NCBI RefSeq assembly: GCF_000423185.1
Contig: NZ_AUHM01000020.1
Coordinates: 62,001 to 126,000, forward strand
Source: Inquilinus limosus DSM 16000
Lineage (GTDB): Bacteria; Pseudomonadota; Alphaproteobacteria; DSM-16000; Inquilinaceae
Direction of reading: 5' to 3'
DNA length: 64,000 nt
The translations under genes and the position numbers were made by a program. Below, one piece after another: positions 27,310 through 36,189 of the stretch; the stretch's first letter is position 1, and every line of letters starts with the position of its first letter. The notes beneath the pieces were generated by a model. That model worked only from the letters and a program-made list of their open reading frames with translations. It searched no databases and was not told the DNA's origin.

Positions 27310-28054
27310 GCCGGTGCTGACCGTGCAGGGCCTGTGCAAGCGCTTCGGAGCGCTGGCGGTGACCGAAGCGGTGAACTTCGACGTTCGTCCCGGCGAGATC
27401 CACGCCCTGATCGGCCCGAACGGCGCCGGCAAGACCACGCTGATCCAGCAGATCTGCGGCCGTCTGGCGCCCGATGCCGGCACCATCCGCTTCCTGGGTG
27501 AGGACGTCACCCGCCTGCCGGCGCATCGAAGGGCGCAGCGCGGCCTGGCCCGCACCTTCCAGATCACGCGGCTGCTGCCCGGCTTCACGACGCTGCAGAA
27601 CGTGGCGGCGGCGGTGCAGCGCCGCCGCGGCTCCAGCTTCCGTTTCTTCCGGCCGGTCGGGCGGGACGCTGAGATCAACGCGGCGGCCCGGGCGCTGCTG
27701 CAGCGGGTCGGCCTTGCAAGCCGCGCCGACATACCGGCCGCGGCGCTGAGCCATGGCGAGAAGCGCCAGCTCGAGCTCGCCATGGCCCTGGCGCTGGAGC
27801 CGAAGCTGTTGGTGCTGGACGAACCGATGGCCGGAACCGGCCAGGAGGAGACGGCGCGGCTGGTCGGGCTGCTGCGCGGCCTGGCCGGGACCGTGCCGAT
27901 GATCCTGGTCGAGCACGACATGAGCGCGGTCTTCGCCCTGGCCGACCGCATCTCCGTGCTGGTCTATGGAAAGATCATCGCCACCGGCGCGCCGGACGAG
28001 ATCCGCGCCAGCCCCGAGGTCCGCGCCGCCTATCTCGGCGAGGAGGCGGCGTGA
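27302..28054 (+). CDS. LivG-type ABC transporter ATPase
   Basis: Cytoplasmic ATPase (250 aa) that powers the importer. Walker A is GPNGAGKTTL, the signature region is ALSHGEKRQLELAMAL, Walker B is LLVLDEPMAG and the switch His lies in VEHDMSAVF. LARTFQITRLLPGFTTLQNV is typical for LivG. One small oddity is that the usual LSGGQ is LSHGE, which is common in LivG. It overlaps livF by 4 bases. Confidence 0.94.
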   Translation: MTEPVLTVQGLCKRFGALAVTEAVNFDVRPGEIHALIGPNGAGKTTLIQQICGRLAPDAGTIRFLGEDVTRLPAHRRAQRGLARTFQITRLLPGFTTLQNVAAAVQRRRGSSFRFFRPVGRDAEINAAARALLQRVGLASRADIPAAALSHGEKRQLELAMALALEPKLLVLDEPMAGTGQEETARLVGLLRGLAGTVPMILVEHDMSAVFALADRISVLVYGKIIATGAPDEIRASPEVRAAYLGEEAA

Positions 28055-28761
28055 CCGCCCTCCTGGAGATCGAGGGGCTGGAGGCCGGCTATGGCGGCGC
28101 CCAGGTGCTGTTCGGCGTCTCCTTCCGCGTGGCATCGGGAGAGATCGCGACCCTGCTGGGCCGCAACGGCATGGGCAAGACCACGACCATCCGCAGCCTG
28201 ATGGGCCTGCTGCGCCCCCGCGCCGGCCGCATCCGGTTCGAGGGGACCGACATCACCGGCCAGCCGCCCTACCGCATCGCCCAGGCCGGCATCGGGCTGG
28301 TGCCGGAAGGGCGACAGGTCTTCCCGACCCTGACGGTCGAGGAGAACCTGGTCGCCACTGCTGCCGACCGCTTCGGCCGGGCCGCGCCCTGGACCCTCGA
28401 CCGGGTCTATGCCGTCTTCCCGCGGCTGGCGGAGCGGCGGCGGCACCGCGGCAGCCAGCTCTCCGGCGGCGAGCAGCAGATGCTGGCGATCGGCCGGGCG
28501 CTGATGACCAATCCGAAGCTGCTGGTGCTGGACGAGGCGACCGAGGGTCTGGCGCCGCTGATCCGGGCCGAGATCTGGGACTGCCTCGACCGGCTGAAGC
28601 GCGAAGGCCAGTCGATCCTGATCGTCGACAAGAATCTCGACGCCCTGCTGCGCCTGGCCCAGCGCCATGCCGTGATCGAGAAGGGCAGGGTGGCGTGGAG
28701 CGGCACCAGTGCCGAGCTCGCCGCGGCAGAGGGGATACGGGAGCGCTATCTCGCGCTATGA
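28051..28761 (+). CDS. LivF-type ABC transporter ATPase
   Basis: Second ATPase of the importer (236 aa). Walker A GRNGMGKTTTIRSLMGL, LVPEGRQVFPTLTVEENL, signature LSGGEQQMLAIGRAL and Walker B LLVLDEATEGLAP are all present. In the switch region, VDKNLDAL carries Lys-Asn where LivF proteins often have this variant in place of the His loop. GTG start overlaps the livG stop. The stop in turn overlaps a possible start of the following small gene. Confidence 0.93.
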   Translation: MTALLEIEGLEAGYGGAQVLFGVSFRVASGEIATLLGRNGMGKTTTIRSLMGLLRPRAGRIRFEGTDITGQPPYRIAQAGIGLVPEGRQVFPTLTVEENLVATAADRFGRAAPWTLDRVYAVFPRLAERRRHRGSQLSGGEQQMLAIGRALMTNPKLLVLDEATEGLAPLIRAEIWDCLDRLKREGQSILIVDKNLDALLRLAQRHAVIEKGRVAWSGTSAELAAAEGIRERYLAL

Positions 28762-28793
28762 TCGGGGTATCGCCGCCAGTCCGGGGGTCACCG

Positions 28794-29105
28794 ATGAACA
28801 CCGCCAATCTCCAACTCGAAGGCGTCTACGCCGCCCTGACGGCGCTGATGACGGCGCTGCGGGACAAGGGCCTGCTCAGCCAGGACGAGATCGACCAGGC
28901 TCTGGCGAAGGCCGAGGCCGGCCTTGTCGGCGACTCCCGGCGCCCGGCCGAGGTCAGCGCCGCCAATGTCGAGGCGATCTGTTTTCCCCTGCGCTATCTC
29001 CGCTTGGCCAACCGGGCCGCGGCCGAGGAGCCGGCGCCGTCCTTCTCGGTCCTGGCGGCTCGGGTCGGGCAGAGCAAGGTGCGGATCAATCTGTCTGACA
29101 AATAG
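28794..29105 (+). CDS. Small hypothetical protein after the LivJHMGF-type operon
   Basis: A 103-aa soluble helical protein of unknown function. ATG 28794 has GGGGG 7 bases upstream; ATG 28758, overlapping the livF stop, would give 115 aa. The N-terminus reads VYAALTALMTALRDKGLLSQDEIDQAL, a helical pair with an acidic turn, and the C-terminus ends FSVLAARVGQSKVRINLSDK. It is probably co-transcribed with the importer genes. No domain recognised. Confidence 0.6.
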   Translation: MNTANLQLEGVYAALTALMTALRDKGLLSQDEIDQALAKAEAGLVGDSRRPAEVSAANVEAICFPLRYLRLANRAAAEEPAPSFSVLAARVGQSKVRINLSDK

Positions 29106-29203
29106 CCGTTGCGCCGCCTCCCGAGCGCTGCCAGAGTTCCATCGGGGCTCGGAAGAAGCCTCGTGTGGCTGTTGTTCGACAGCACGATACTGGGAGGACG
29201 TCC

Positions 29204-30229
29204 ATGGGCGATCGCGAGCATCGCAGCAGGCGTGATTTCATCATGGCCGCGGCGGCCACGGCCGGCGCGGCGGCCGCGCTCGGTGGCCTGGATTTCAAGA
29301 TGGCGGCGCAGGCGGCGGAAGCCGTCGGCCGGTCCGAGAAGCCGCTGAGGGCGGCCTTCTCCAACGCCGGCCTGCAGGCCACCTGGTGCGCCCAGGGCAA
29401 GCAGGCGGCGGAATACTGGGGCAAGCTGTTCAACGTCGAGATCACCTGGTTCGACGGCGAGCTGGCGGCGCCGAAGCAGCGCGCTGCGATCGACAACATG
29501 GCCTCCCAGAAGTGGGACTTCGTGGCGATCCAGGCCTTCGGCATCGGCACCCTGACCCAGCCGGTGCAGAAGATGATCGACGCCGGCATTCCGGTGATCG
29601 ACATGGACACGCTGATCGCGCCGCTGGACCAGATCAACGTCCACAGCTTCCTGGCCCCGGACAACGAGTTCATGGGCGCGTCGGTGACCCAGGCGCTGTG
29701 CAACGCCATCAACGGCGAGGGCACCATCATCATGACCCAGGGCGCGCTCGGCCACACCGGGGCGCAGGGGCGGGCGCGCGGCTTCGAGTCGGTGGTCAAG
29801 CAGTTCCCGAAGATCGAGGTGCTGAACACCGACCCCGCCGACTGGGACGTGTCGAAGACGGCCCGGCTGTGGGAGACGCACCTGACCAAGTATCCGAAGA
29901 TCAGCGCCGCCTTCTTCCACAACGACGACATGGCGCTGGCCGCCTACAACGTGATGAAGGCCCGCAACCGGACCGACATCCTGATCGGCGGCGTCGACGC
30001 CATGCCGCCGGCGATCCAGGCGGTGGCGGACGGGCGCATGTTCGCCACCGTGCGCAACCCGTCCTGCCGCATCCATGGCGGCGCGGTGATCGCCGGTGTG
30101 GCGGCGGTCGTCGGCGGCGAGAAGACCGGCCCGGGCGGCATCCCGAAATCCGTGGTCACCGACGGTCCGGTCGTGACCAAGGCGAACGCGGCCGGGATGC
30201 AGTGGATGCAGGATCACTTCCTGATCTGA
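29204..30229 (+). CDS. Sugar ABC transporter substrate-binding protein with Tat signal
   Basis: Periplasmic binding protein (341 aa) of the RbsB/LacI-fold type. The N-terminus SRRDFIMAAAATAGAAAALG is a twin-arginine signal, implying folded export. The mature part has the family pattern: AAFSNAGLQATWCAQGKQAA, two-lobe repeats, NDDMALAAYNVMK and GGVDAMPPAIQAV. GGGAGGAC lies just before ATG 29204. It is followed by an ATPase and a permease of the same type after a 203-base gap carrying a palindromic repeat. The sugar is unknown. Confidence 0.9.
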   Translation: MGDREHRSRRDFIMAAAATAGAAAALGGLDFKMAAQAAEAVGRSEKPLRAAFSNAGLQATWCAQGKQAAEYWGKLFNVEITWFDGELAAPKQRAAIDNMASQKWDFVAIQAFGIGTLTQPVQKMIDAGIPVIDMDTLIAPLDQINVHSFLAPDNEFMGASVTQALCNAINGEGTIIMTQGALGHTGAQGRARGFESVVKQFPKIEVLNTDPADWDVSKTARLWETHLTKYPKISAAFFHNDDMALAAYNVMKARNRTDILIGGVDAMPPAIQAVADGRMFATVRNPSCRIHGGAVIAGVAAVVGGEKTGPGGIPKSVVTDGPVVTKANAAGMQWMQDHFLI

Positions 30230-30302
30230 CCGTGGCTGTCCGGTCGAGCGAGCAAAATGCAAGCAGGCAGTCGGCTCCCGAGCCGAACCCTCAATTTTAA
30301 CC

Positions 30303-30380
30303 TGTCATGCCCGGGCTTGACCCGGGCATCCAGAGGATATCGGGACCCTCTGGATTGCCGGGTCAAGCCCGGCAATGACA
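30303..30380. repeat. Palindromic repeat (TGTCATGCCCGGGC type), copy 1
   Basis: TGTCATGCCCGGGCTTGACC opens the element and the mirror sequence GGGTCAAGCCCGGCAATGACA (split arms, 30360-30380) closes it; CCAGAG and CTCTGG pair inside. It is nearly identical to the copy at 40760-40837 and lies between genes of the sugar importer. Confidence 0.9.
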
Positions 30381-30432
30381 ATGGGGACTTGGGGCGAACC
30401 CTCGGCCGGACGGCAGTGGACAGACCCGCACG

Positions 30433-31929
30433 ATGACACAGCCCCCTGTGCTCGAGCTCAGCGGCATCTCGAAGGCGTTCGGCGGCGTCCGGGCCCTTCG
30501 GGATGTCGACTTCGCGCTCAAGGCCGGCGAGATCCACGGCCTCGTCGGCGAGAACGGCGCCGGCAAGTCGACCCTGATGAAGATCATCGCCGGCGTGCAT
30601 TCGGAGTATGAGGGCCGGATGCGGATCGACGGCCGCGAGGTCCGGTTCCGCTCGGCCCGCGACGCGCTGGCCGCCGGGGTCGGCATGGTGCATCAGGAGC
30701 TGAGCATCGTGCCGGATCTCAGCGTGGCCGAGAACGTGTTCCTCGGCTCGCAGCCGCTGACCAAACTCGGCATCGTCGACTGGGCCGGCATGCGCCGCGC
30801 GGCGGGGGAGCAGCTGCGGCGCCTCGGCATCGACCTCGACCCGCGCACGCTGGCCGGCGCCCTGCCGATCGGGCTGCAGCAGCTGATCGAGATCGCCCGG
30901 GTGCTGTTCTCCGGCGCGCGCATCATCATCCTGGACGAGCCGACCTCGGCCCTGTCGCCGCCGGAGATCGAGCGGCTGTTCGGCGTGCTGCGGCGGTTGC
31001 GCGACGAGGGGCGCAGCTTCGTCTTCATCTCGCATTTCCTCGACGACATCCTGCGGATCTCCGATTCGGTGACGGTGTTCCGCAACGGCCAGCGCGTGAT
31101 GTCGGCCGCGGCCGCCGAGACCGACAAGGCGATGCTGATCGACCGCATGATCGGCGCCGGCCATGACGAGCTGGAGGAGAGCTATACCGGCGAGTTCCGG
31201 CTCGACCCCAAGCCCGGCCATCCGGTGGTGCTGTCCGTCGACAGGCTGTCGCTGGCCGGCCGCTACCGCGACATCTCGCTCGAGGTGCGGGCCGGCGAGG
31301 TGCTGGGCATCTACGGCTTCATGGGCTGCGGCCAGCTGGAGCTGGCGCGGACCCTGTTCGGCAAGCTGCGCGCCGATGGCGGCCGGGTCTCGGTGGCGGG
31401 GCAGCCGGTGCAGCTCTCCAGCACCGCCAAGGCGCGCCGGGCCGGCATCGCCTTCGTGCCGGAGAGCCGTCGGGCGATGCTGTTCCACCACGAGCCGATC
31501 TACAAGAACGTCTCGATCAGCATCCTCGACCGGATCTCGCGCTGGCTGCTGCGGCCGGAGGCCGAGCGCGGCATCGCCCGCAAGCACGTCGAAAGGCTGC
31601 GCATCCGGACCCCGCATGTCGATGCCGAGCTCGGCGCGCTGTCGGGCGGCAATCAGCAGAAGGTGGCCTTGGCCAAGTGGCTGACCTACGCGCCGCGCGT
31701 GCTGATCCTCAGCGAGCCGACCCGCGGCATGGATGTCGGCGCCAAGGAGGATGTGGTCGGCATTGTCCGGGGCCTGCGCGACCAGGGCATCGGCGTCGTG
31801 GTGGTCTCGGCGGAGCCCGAGACGGTGCTGGCGCTGGCCGACCGCATCCTGGTGATGCGCAAGGGCCAGATCGCGCGTGAATTCGCGGAAGGCACGGTCA
31901 GCAAGGACCGCCTGCTCGAGGCGGCGTGA
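30433..31929 (+). CDS. Two-domain sugar ABC transporter ATPase (RbsA/MglA type)
   Basis: Tandem ATPase (498 aa) of a CUT2 sugar importer. The first domain has Walker A GENGAGKSTLMKI, signature region LPIGLQQLIEIARVL and Walker B IIILDEPTSAL. The second has the degenerate P-loop GFMGCGQLELARTLFG usual for RbsA, then LSGGNQQKVALAKWL and LILSEPTRGMDVGAKEDV. The first-domain signature has diverged from LSGGQ, also usual for this family. The ribosome site before ATG 30433 is weak. Immediately followed by the permease gene. Confidence 0.94.
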   Translation: MTQPPVLELSGISKAFGGVRALRDVDFALKAGEIHGLVGENGAGKSTLMKIIAGVHSEYEGRMRIDGREVRFRSARDALAAGVGMVHQELSIVPDLSVAENVFLGSQPLTKLGIVDWAGMRRAAGEQLRRLGIDLDPRTLAGALPIGLQQLIEIARVLFSGARIIILDEPTSALSPPEIERLFGVLRRLRDEGRSFVFISHFLDDILRISDSVTVFRNGQRVMSAAAAETDKAMLIDRMIGAGHDELEESYTGEFRLDPKPGHPVVLSVDRLSLAGRYRDISLEVRAGEVLGIYGFMGCGQLELARTLFGKLRADGGRVSVAGQPVQLSSTAKARRAGIAFVPESRRAMLFHHEPIYKNVSISILDRISRWLLRPEAERGIARKHVERLRIRTPHVDAELGALSGGNQQKVALAKWLTYAPRVLILSEPTRGMDVGAKEDVVGIVRGLRDQGIGVVVVSAEPETVLALADRILVMRKGQIAREFAEGTVSKDRLLEAA

Positions 31930-31946
31930 CAGGGGACGGAAAGCGG

Positions 31947-32981
31947 ATGGACGCGCAGATCAAATCGGCCGGCAGCTCCGGCTCCAGGCTCGGCGCTCTG
32001 CTGGGCAGCCAGCTGCGCAACATCGCCCCCTTCATCACGCTGATCGCGCTGCTGGTGTTCTTCGGCATCGCCAGCCCGTCCTTCCTGACGCTGGACAATT
32101 TCAGCAATATCCTGAACCAGGTGTCGGTCACCGCGATCATCGCCGTCGGCCTGACCTTCGTCATCCTGTGCGCCGAGATCGACCTGTCGGTCGCCGCCAT
32201 CGCCAACGCCACCGGCATCGTCGTCGCCTTCCTGACGGTGCAGGAATCCTATGTGAACATCGCCAATGTGCCGCTGCCGGGCTGGGCCGCGATCCTGGTG
32301 GCGCTGGCGAGCTGCGTGGTGCTGGGCCTGGTCAACGCCTTCGGCGTGACGCGGATCGGCATCCCGTCCTTCATCATGACGCTGGCGATGATGCAGATCG
32401 GCGCCGGCATCTGCGCCATGCTGGTGCGCGGCCAGATCGCCTACGCCGTGCCGCCGCTGATCGTCACCCTCGGCTCGGGCTCGATCGGCGGCATCCCCTG
32501 GATCGTGATCGTGGCCGGGCTGACGCTGCTGATTGCGCATCTGGTGCTGACCTATACGCGCTTCGGCCGCTACGTCTACATGGTCGGCGGCAACCGCGAG
32601 GCGGCGGAGTTCTCGGGCGTCAACGTTCGGGTGATCATCGGCGCGGTGCTGGTGATCTCGGCCGTCTGCTCCGGCATCGCCGGCATGCTCGGCGTCGCCT
32701 ATTTCGGCAGCGCCCAGCAGAACGAGTTCGACACCTTCCTGCTCGATGCCATCGCCGCCGTGGTGGTCGGCGGCACCAGCCTGTTCGGCGGCCGCGGCGG
32801 CATCGGCAACACCATCATCGGCGTGCTGATCCTGGGCGTGCTGAACAACGGCTTGGACCATGTCGACATCGACAGCTTCCTGAAGATCCTGATCCGCGGC
32901 CTGATCCTGCTGGCGGCGCTGGTGATCAACGTCTACGCCCAGCGCCTGCGGACGGTGCGGGACACGGGCGGCTCCGCTTGA
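31947..32981 (+). CDS. Sugar ABC transporter permease (RbsC type)
   Basis: Inner-membrane permease (344 aa, about eight to ten hydrophobic segments). Family blocks: FITLIALLVFFGIASPSFLT, AVGLTFVILCAEIDLSVAAI, GNREAAEFSGVNV and VVGGTSLFGGRGGIGNTIIG. ATG 31947 is preferred; a GTG at 31926 overlapping the ATPase stop would add seven residues. Together with the two genes before it, it makes a complete CUT2 importer. Confidence 0.93.
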   Translation: MDAQIKSAGSSGSRLGALLGSQLRNIAPFITLIALLVFFGIASPSFLTLDNFSNILNQVSVTAIIAVGLTFVILCAEIDLSVAAIANATGIVVAFLTVQESYVNIANVPLPGWAAILVALASCVVLGLVNAFGVTRIGIPSFIMTLAMMQIGAGICAMLVRGQIAYAVPPLIVTLGSGSIGGIPWIVIVAGLTLLIAHLVLTYTRFGRYVYMVGGNREAAEFSGVNVRVIIGAVLVISAVCSGIAGMLGVAYFGSAQQNEFDTFLLDAIAAVVVGGTSLFGGRGGIGNTIIGVLILGVLNNGLDHVDIDSFLKILIRGLILLAALVINVYAQRLRTVRDTGGSA

Positions 32982-33069
32982 CGCCGCCACCGTGATCCCC
33001 ATCTAGGGGACGCCCGGCGCTCCCTTCGTCGAGGTGATGCATCAGAGACGCCGAGGACCACGCGAGCCC

Positions 33070-34239
<1,170 letters not shown>

Positions 34240-34309
34240 GCACGAGACGCTCGACGCGGCGCCGATTGACCGGCCGCTACGCGCCGCCTACTGTGCCGCA
34301 ATCGCGCAG

Positions 34310-34498
34310 CCGGTTCCCCGAAGGCGGACGCCCGAAGGGATGAAAAGGGAACGCGGGACGGTCGATCCCTTCGGGAGACCTGATCCGCGGCTGCCCCCGC
34401 AACTGTAGGCGGCGAGCCGACCTCCGACAGCCACTGGCCGATGGCCGGGAAGGCGGAGGCAGGCGAGGACCCGCGAGCCAGGAGACCTGCCGGCGAGG
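34310..34498 (+). promoter_or_regulatory. Cobalamin (AdoCbl) riboswitch
   Basis: The leader of the cobP operon contains the conserved cobalamin aptamer landmarks in order. These are AAAAGGGAACGCGGG, CTGCCCCCGCAACTGTA (34391-34407), CCACTG (34431-34436), GGCCGGGAAGGCGGAGG and the closing GAGCCAGGAGACCTGCC (34475-34491). The aptamer ends about 130 bases before the cobP ATG, leaving room for an expression platform. It is expected to shut off cobP-cobW-cobN-cobO-cobQ when coenzyme B12 is plentiful. Boundaries are approximate. Confidence 0.93.
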
Positions 34499-34626
34499 CG
34501 ATGCGTGCGAACCGCCGGGCGGGGTGTACCGGTGGCGCGGGATGCGCGGCGCCTTCGGGCACCGACTCCGGCGTCCGAGCCCCTTCCGGCCGAGCGAGGG
34601 GCGTGGCGTGAAGCATCGACCAAACC

Positions 34627-35151
34627 ATGGCTGAGCTGCCGGCGGTGACGCTGGTGCTGGGCGGCGCCCGGTCGGGCAAGAGCCGCCATGCCGAGGCGCT
34701 GGTCGAGAGCCAGTCCGGCGACTGCATCTATCTCGCCACCGCCGAGGCCTGGGACGCCGAGATGGTGGAGCGCATCTCTCGCCACCAGGCGCAGCGCGGC
34801 TCGCGCTGGCGCACCGTCGAGGCGCCGCTCGAGCTGGTCGAGACGCTGGCCCAGGTCGCCGGCCCCGGCCGCGCCGTGCTGGTCGATTGCCTGACCCTCT
34901 GGCTCTCCAACCTGATGCATGCCGACCGCGACATCGCCGCCGAGACCGAGCGGCTGGTGCGCTGGCTCGCGGCCCCGCCCGGCCCGGTGGTGCTGGTGTC
35001 GAACGAGGTCGGGCTTGGCATCGTCCCCGACAACGCCCTGGCCCGCGCCTTCCGCGACCATGCCGGCCGCCTGCACCAGGCCGTGGCGGCCGTCGTGCCC
35101 TCGGTCGTCTTCGTCGCCGCCGGCCTTTCCCTGACCCTGAAATCCGCCTGA
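34627..35151 (+). CDS. cobP: Adenosylcobinamide kinase / adenosylcobinamide-phosphate guanylyltransferase
   Basis: Bifunctional nucleotide-loop assembly enzyme (174 aa): phosphorylates adenosylcobinamide and transfers GMP to it. The P-loop GGARSGKSRHAEAL is at the N-terminus, with YLATAEAWDAEM carrying the residues around the guanylylated histidine segment (ISRHQAQRGSRW). VDCLTLWLSNLM and SNEVGLGIVPDNALARAFRD are diagnostic. First gene downstream of the cobalamin riboswitch; 9 bases separate it from cobW. Confidence 0.96.
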   Translation: MAELPAVTLVLGGARSGKSRHAEALVESQSGDCIYLATAEAWDAEMVERISRHQAQRGSRWRTVEAPLELVETLAQVAGPGRAVLVDCLTLWLSNLMHADRDIAAETERLVRWLAAPPGPVVLVSNEVGLGIVPDNALARAFRDHAGRLHQAVAAVVPSVVFVAAGLSLTLKSA

Positions 35152-35160
35152 GGATCCCGA

Positions 35161-36189
35161 ATGCCCGCCAAGATTCCCGCCACCGTCGTCACCGGCTTCC
35201 TCGGCGCCGGCAAGACCACGCTGATCCGCCACCTGCTGCAGACCGCGAACGGCCGCCGGCTGGCCCTGATCATCAACGAGTTCGGCGATGTCGGCGTGGA
35301 TGGCGAGCTGCTGCGCAGCTGCGGCGACGCCACCTGCCGCGAGGAGGATGTGGTGGAGCTGGCCAATGGCTGCATCTGCTGCACCGTGGCCGACGACTTC
35401 ATCCCGACCATCGAGAAGCTGCTGGCCCGCGCCGAGCCGCCGGAGCACATCGTGATCGAGACCAGCGGCCTGGCCCTGCCCAAGCCGCTGGTGAAGGCCT
35501 TCGGCTGGCCGGAGATCCGCACCCGGGTGACGGTCGACGGCGTCATCACCGTGATCGACGGCGCCGCCGTGGCCGAGGGCCGCTTCGTGCCGGACGAGGA
35601 GGCCCTGGCGGCCCAGCGCGCGGCGGATGAGGCCTTGGATCATGACAGCCCGCTGGAGGAGCTGTTCGAGGACCAGCTGGCCTGCGCCGACATGGTGATC
35701 CTGAACAAGACCGACCTGCTGGACGACGACGCGCTGTCCGCCGTGTCGACCGATCTCGCCGCCCAACTGCGGCCGGGGGTGAAGGTGGTCAAGGCCCGGC
35801 ACGGCGCCATCGACGCCGCGGTGTTGCTCGGCCTCGGCGCCGCGGCCGAGGACGACTTGGCGGCGCGCCCCTCCCATCACGACGCGGAGGAGGAGCACGA
35901 CCATGACGATTTCGAGAGCTTCCATGTCGATCTCGGCACGGTGGCCGACCCGGACGCCCTGGCGCGCAAGCTGAAGCCCGTGATCGAGGCGCACGACATC
36001 CTGCGGCTGAAGGGCTTCGCCGCGGTCGAGGGCAAGCCGATGCGCCTGGTGGTGCAGGCGGTCGGCGGCCGCATCCAGCACTATTACGACCGCGCCTGGC
36101 GCACCGACGAGCCGCGCGGCACCACCCTGGTGGTGATCGGCGAGCGTGGCCTGGACCGCGGCGCCATCACCGCGGCTCTGGCGGCCTGA
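35161..36189 (+). CDS. cobW: CobW-family GTP-dependent metal chaperone
   Basis: A 342-aa G3E GTPase thought to deliver cobalt to the CobN chelatase. P-loop GFLGAGKTTLIRHLL (residues 12-26), EFGDVGVDGELL, the CxCC metal motif in NGCICCTVADDF, ETSGLALPKP and NKTDLL are present. A His/Asp/Glu-rich linker (SHHDAEEEHDHDDFESFHVD) follows before the C-terminal CobW_C domain, consistent with metal binding. GAGGA precedes the ATG. The stop overlaps the cobN start. Confidence 0.95.
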   Translation: MPAKIPATVVTGFLGAGKTTLIRHLLQTANGRRLALIINEFGDVGVDGELLRSCGDATCREEDVVELANGCICCTVADDFIPTIEKLLARAEPPEHIVIETSGLALPKPLVKAFGWPEIRTRVTVDGVITVIDGAAVAEGRFVPDEEALAAQRAADEALDHDSPLEELFEDQLACADMVILNKTDLLDDDALSAVSTDLAAQLRPGVKVVKARHGAIDAAVLLGLGAAAEDDLAARPSHHDAEEEHDHDDFESFHVDLGTVADPDALARKLKPVIEAHDILRLKGFAAVEGKPMRLVVQAVGGRIQHYYDRAWRTDEPRGTTLVVIGERGLDRGAITAALAA

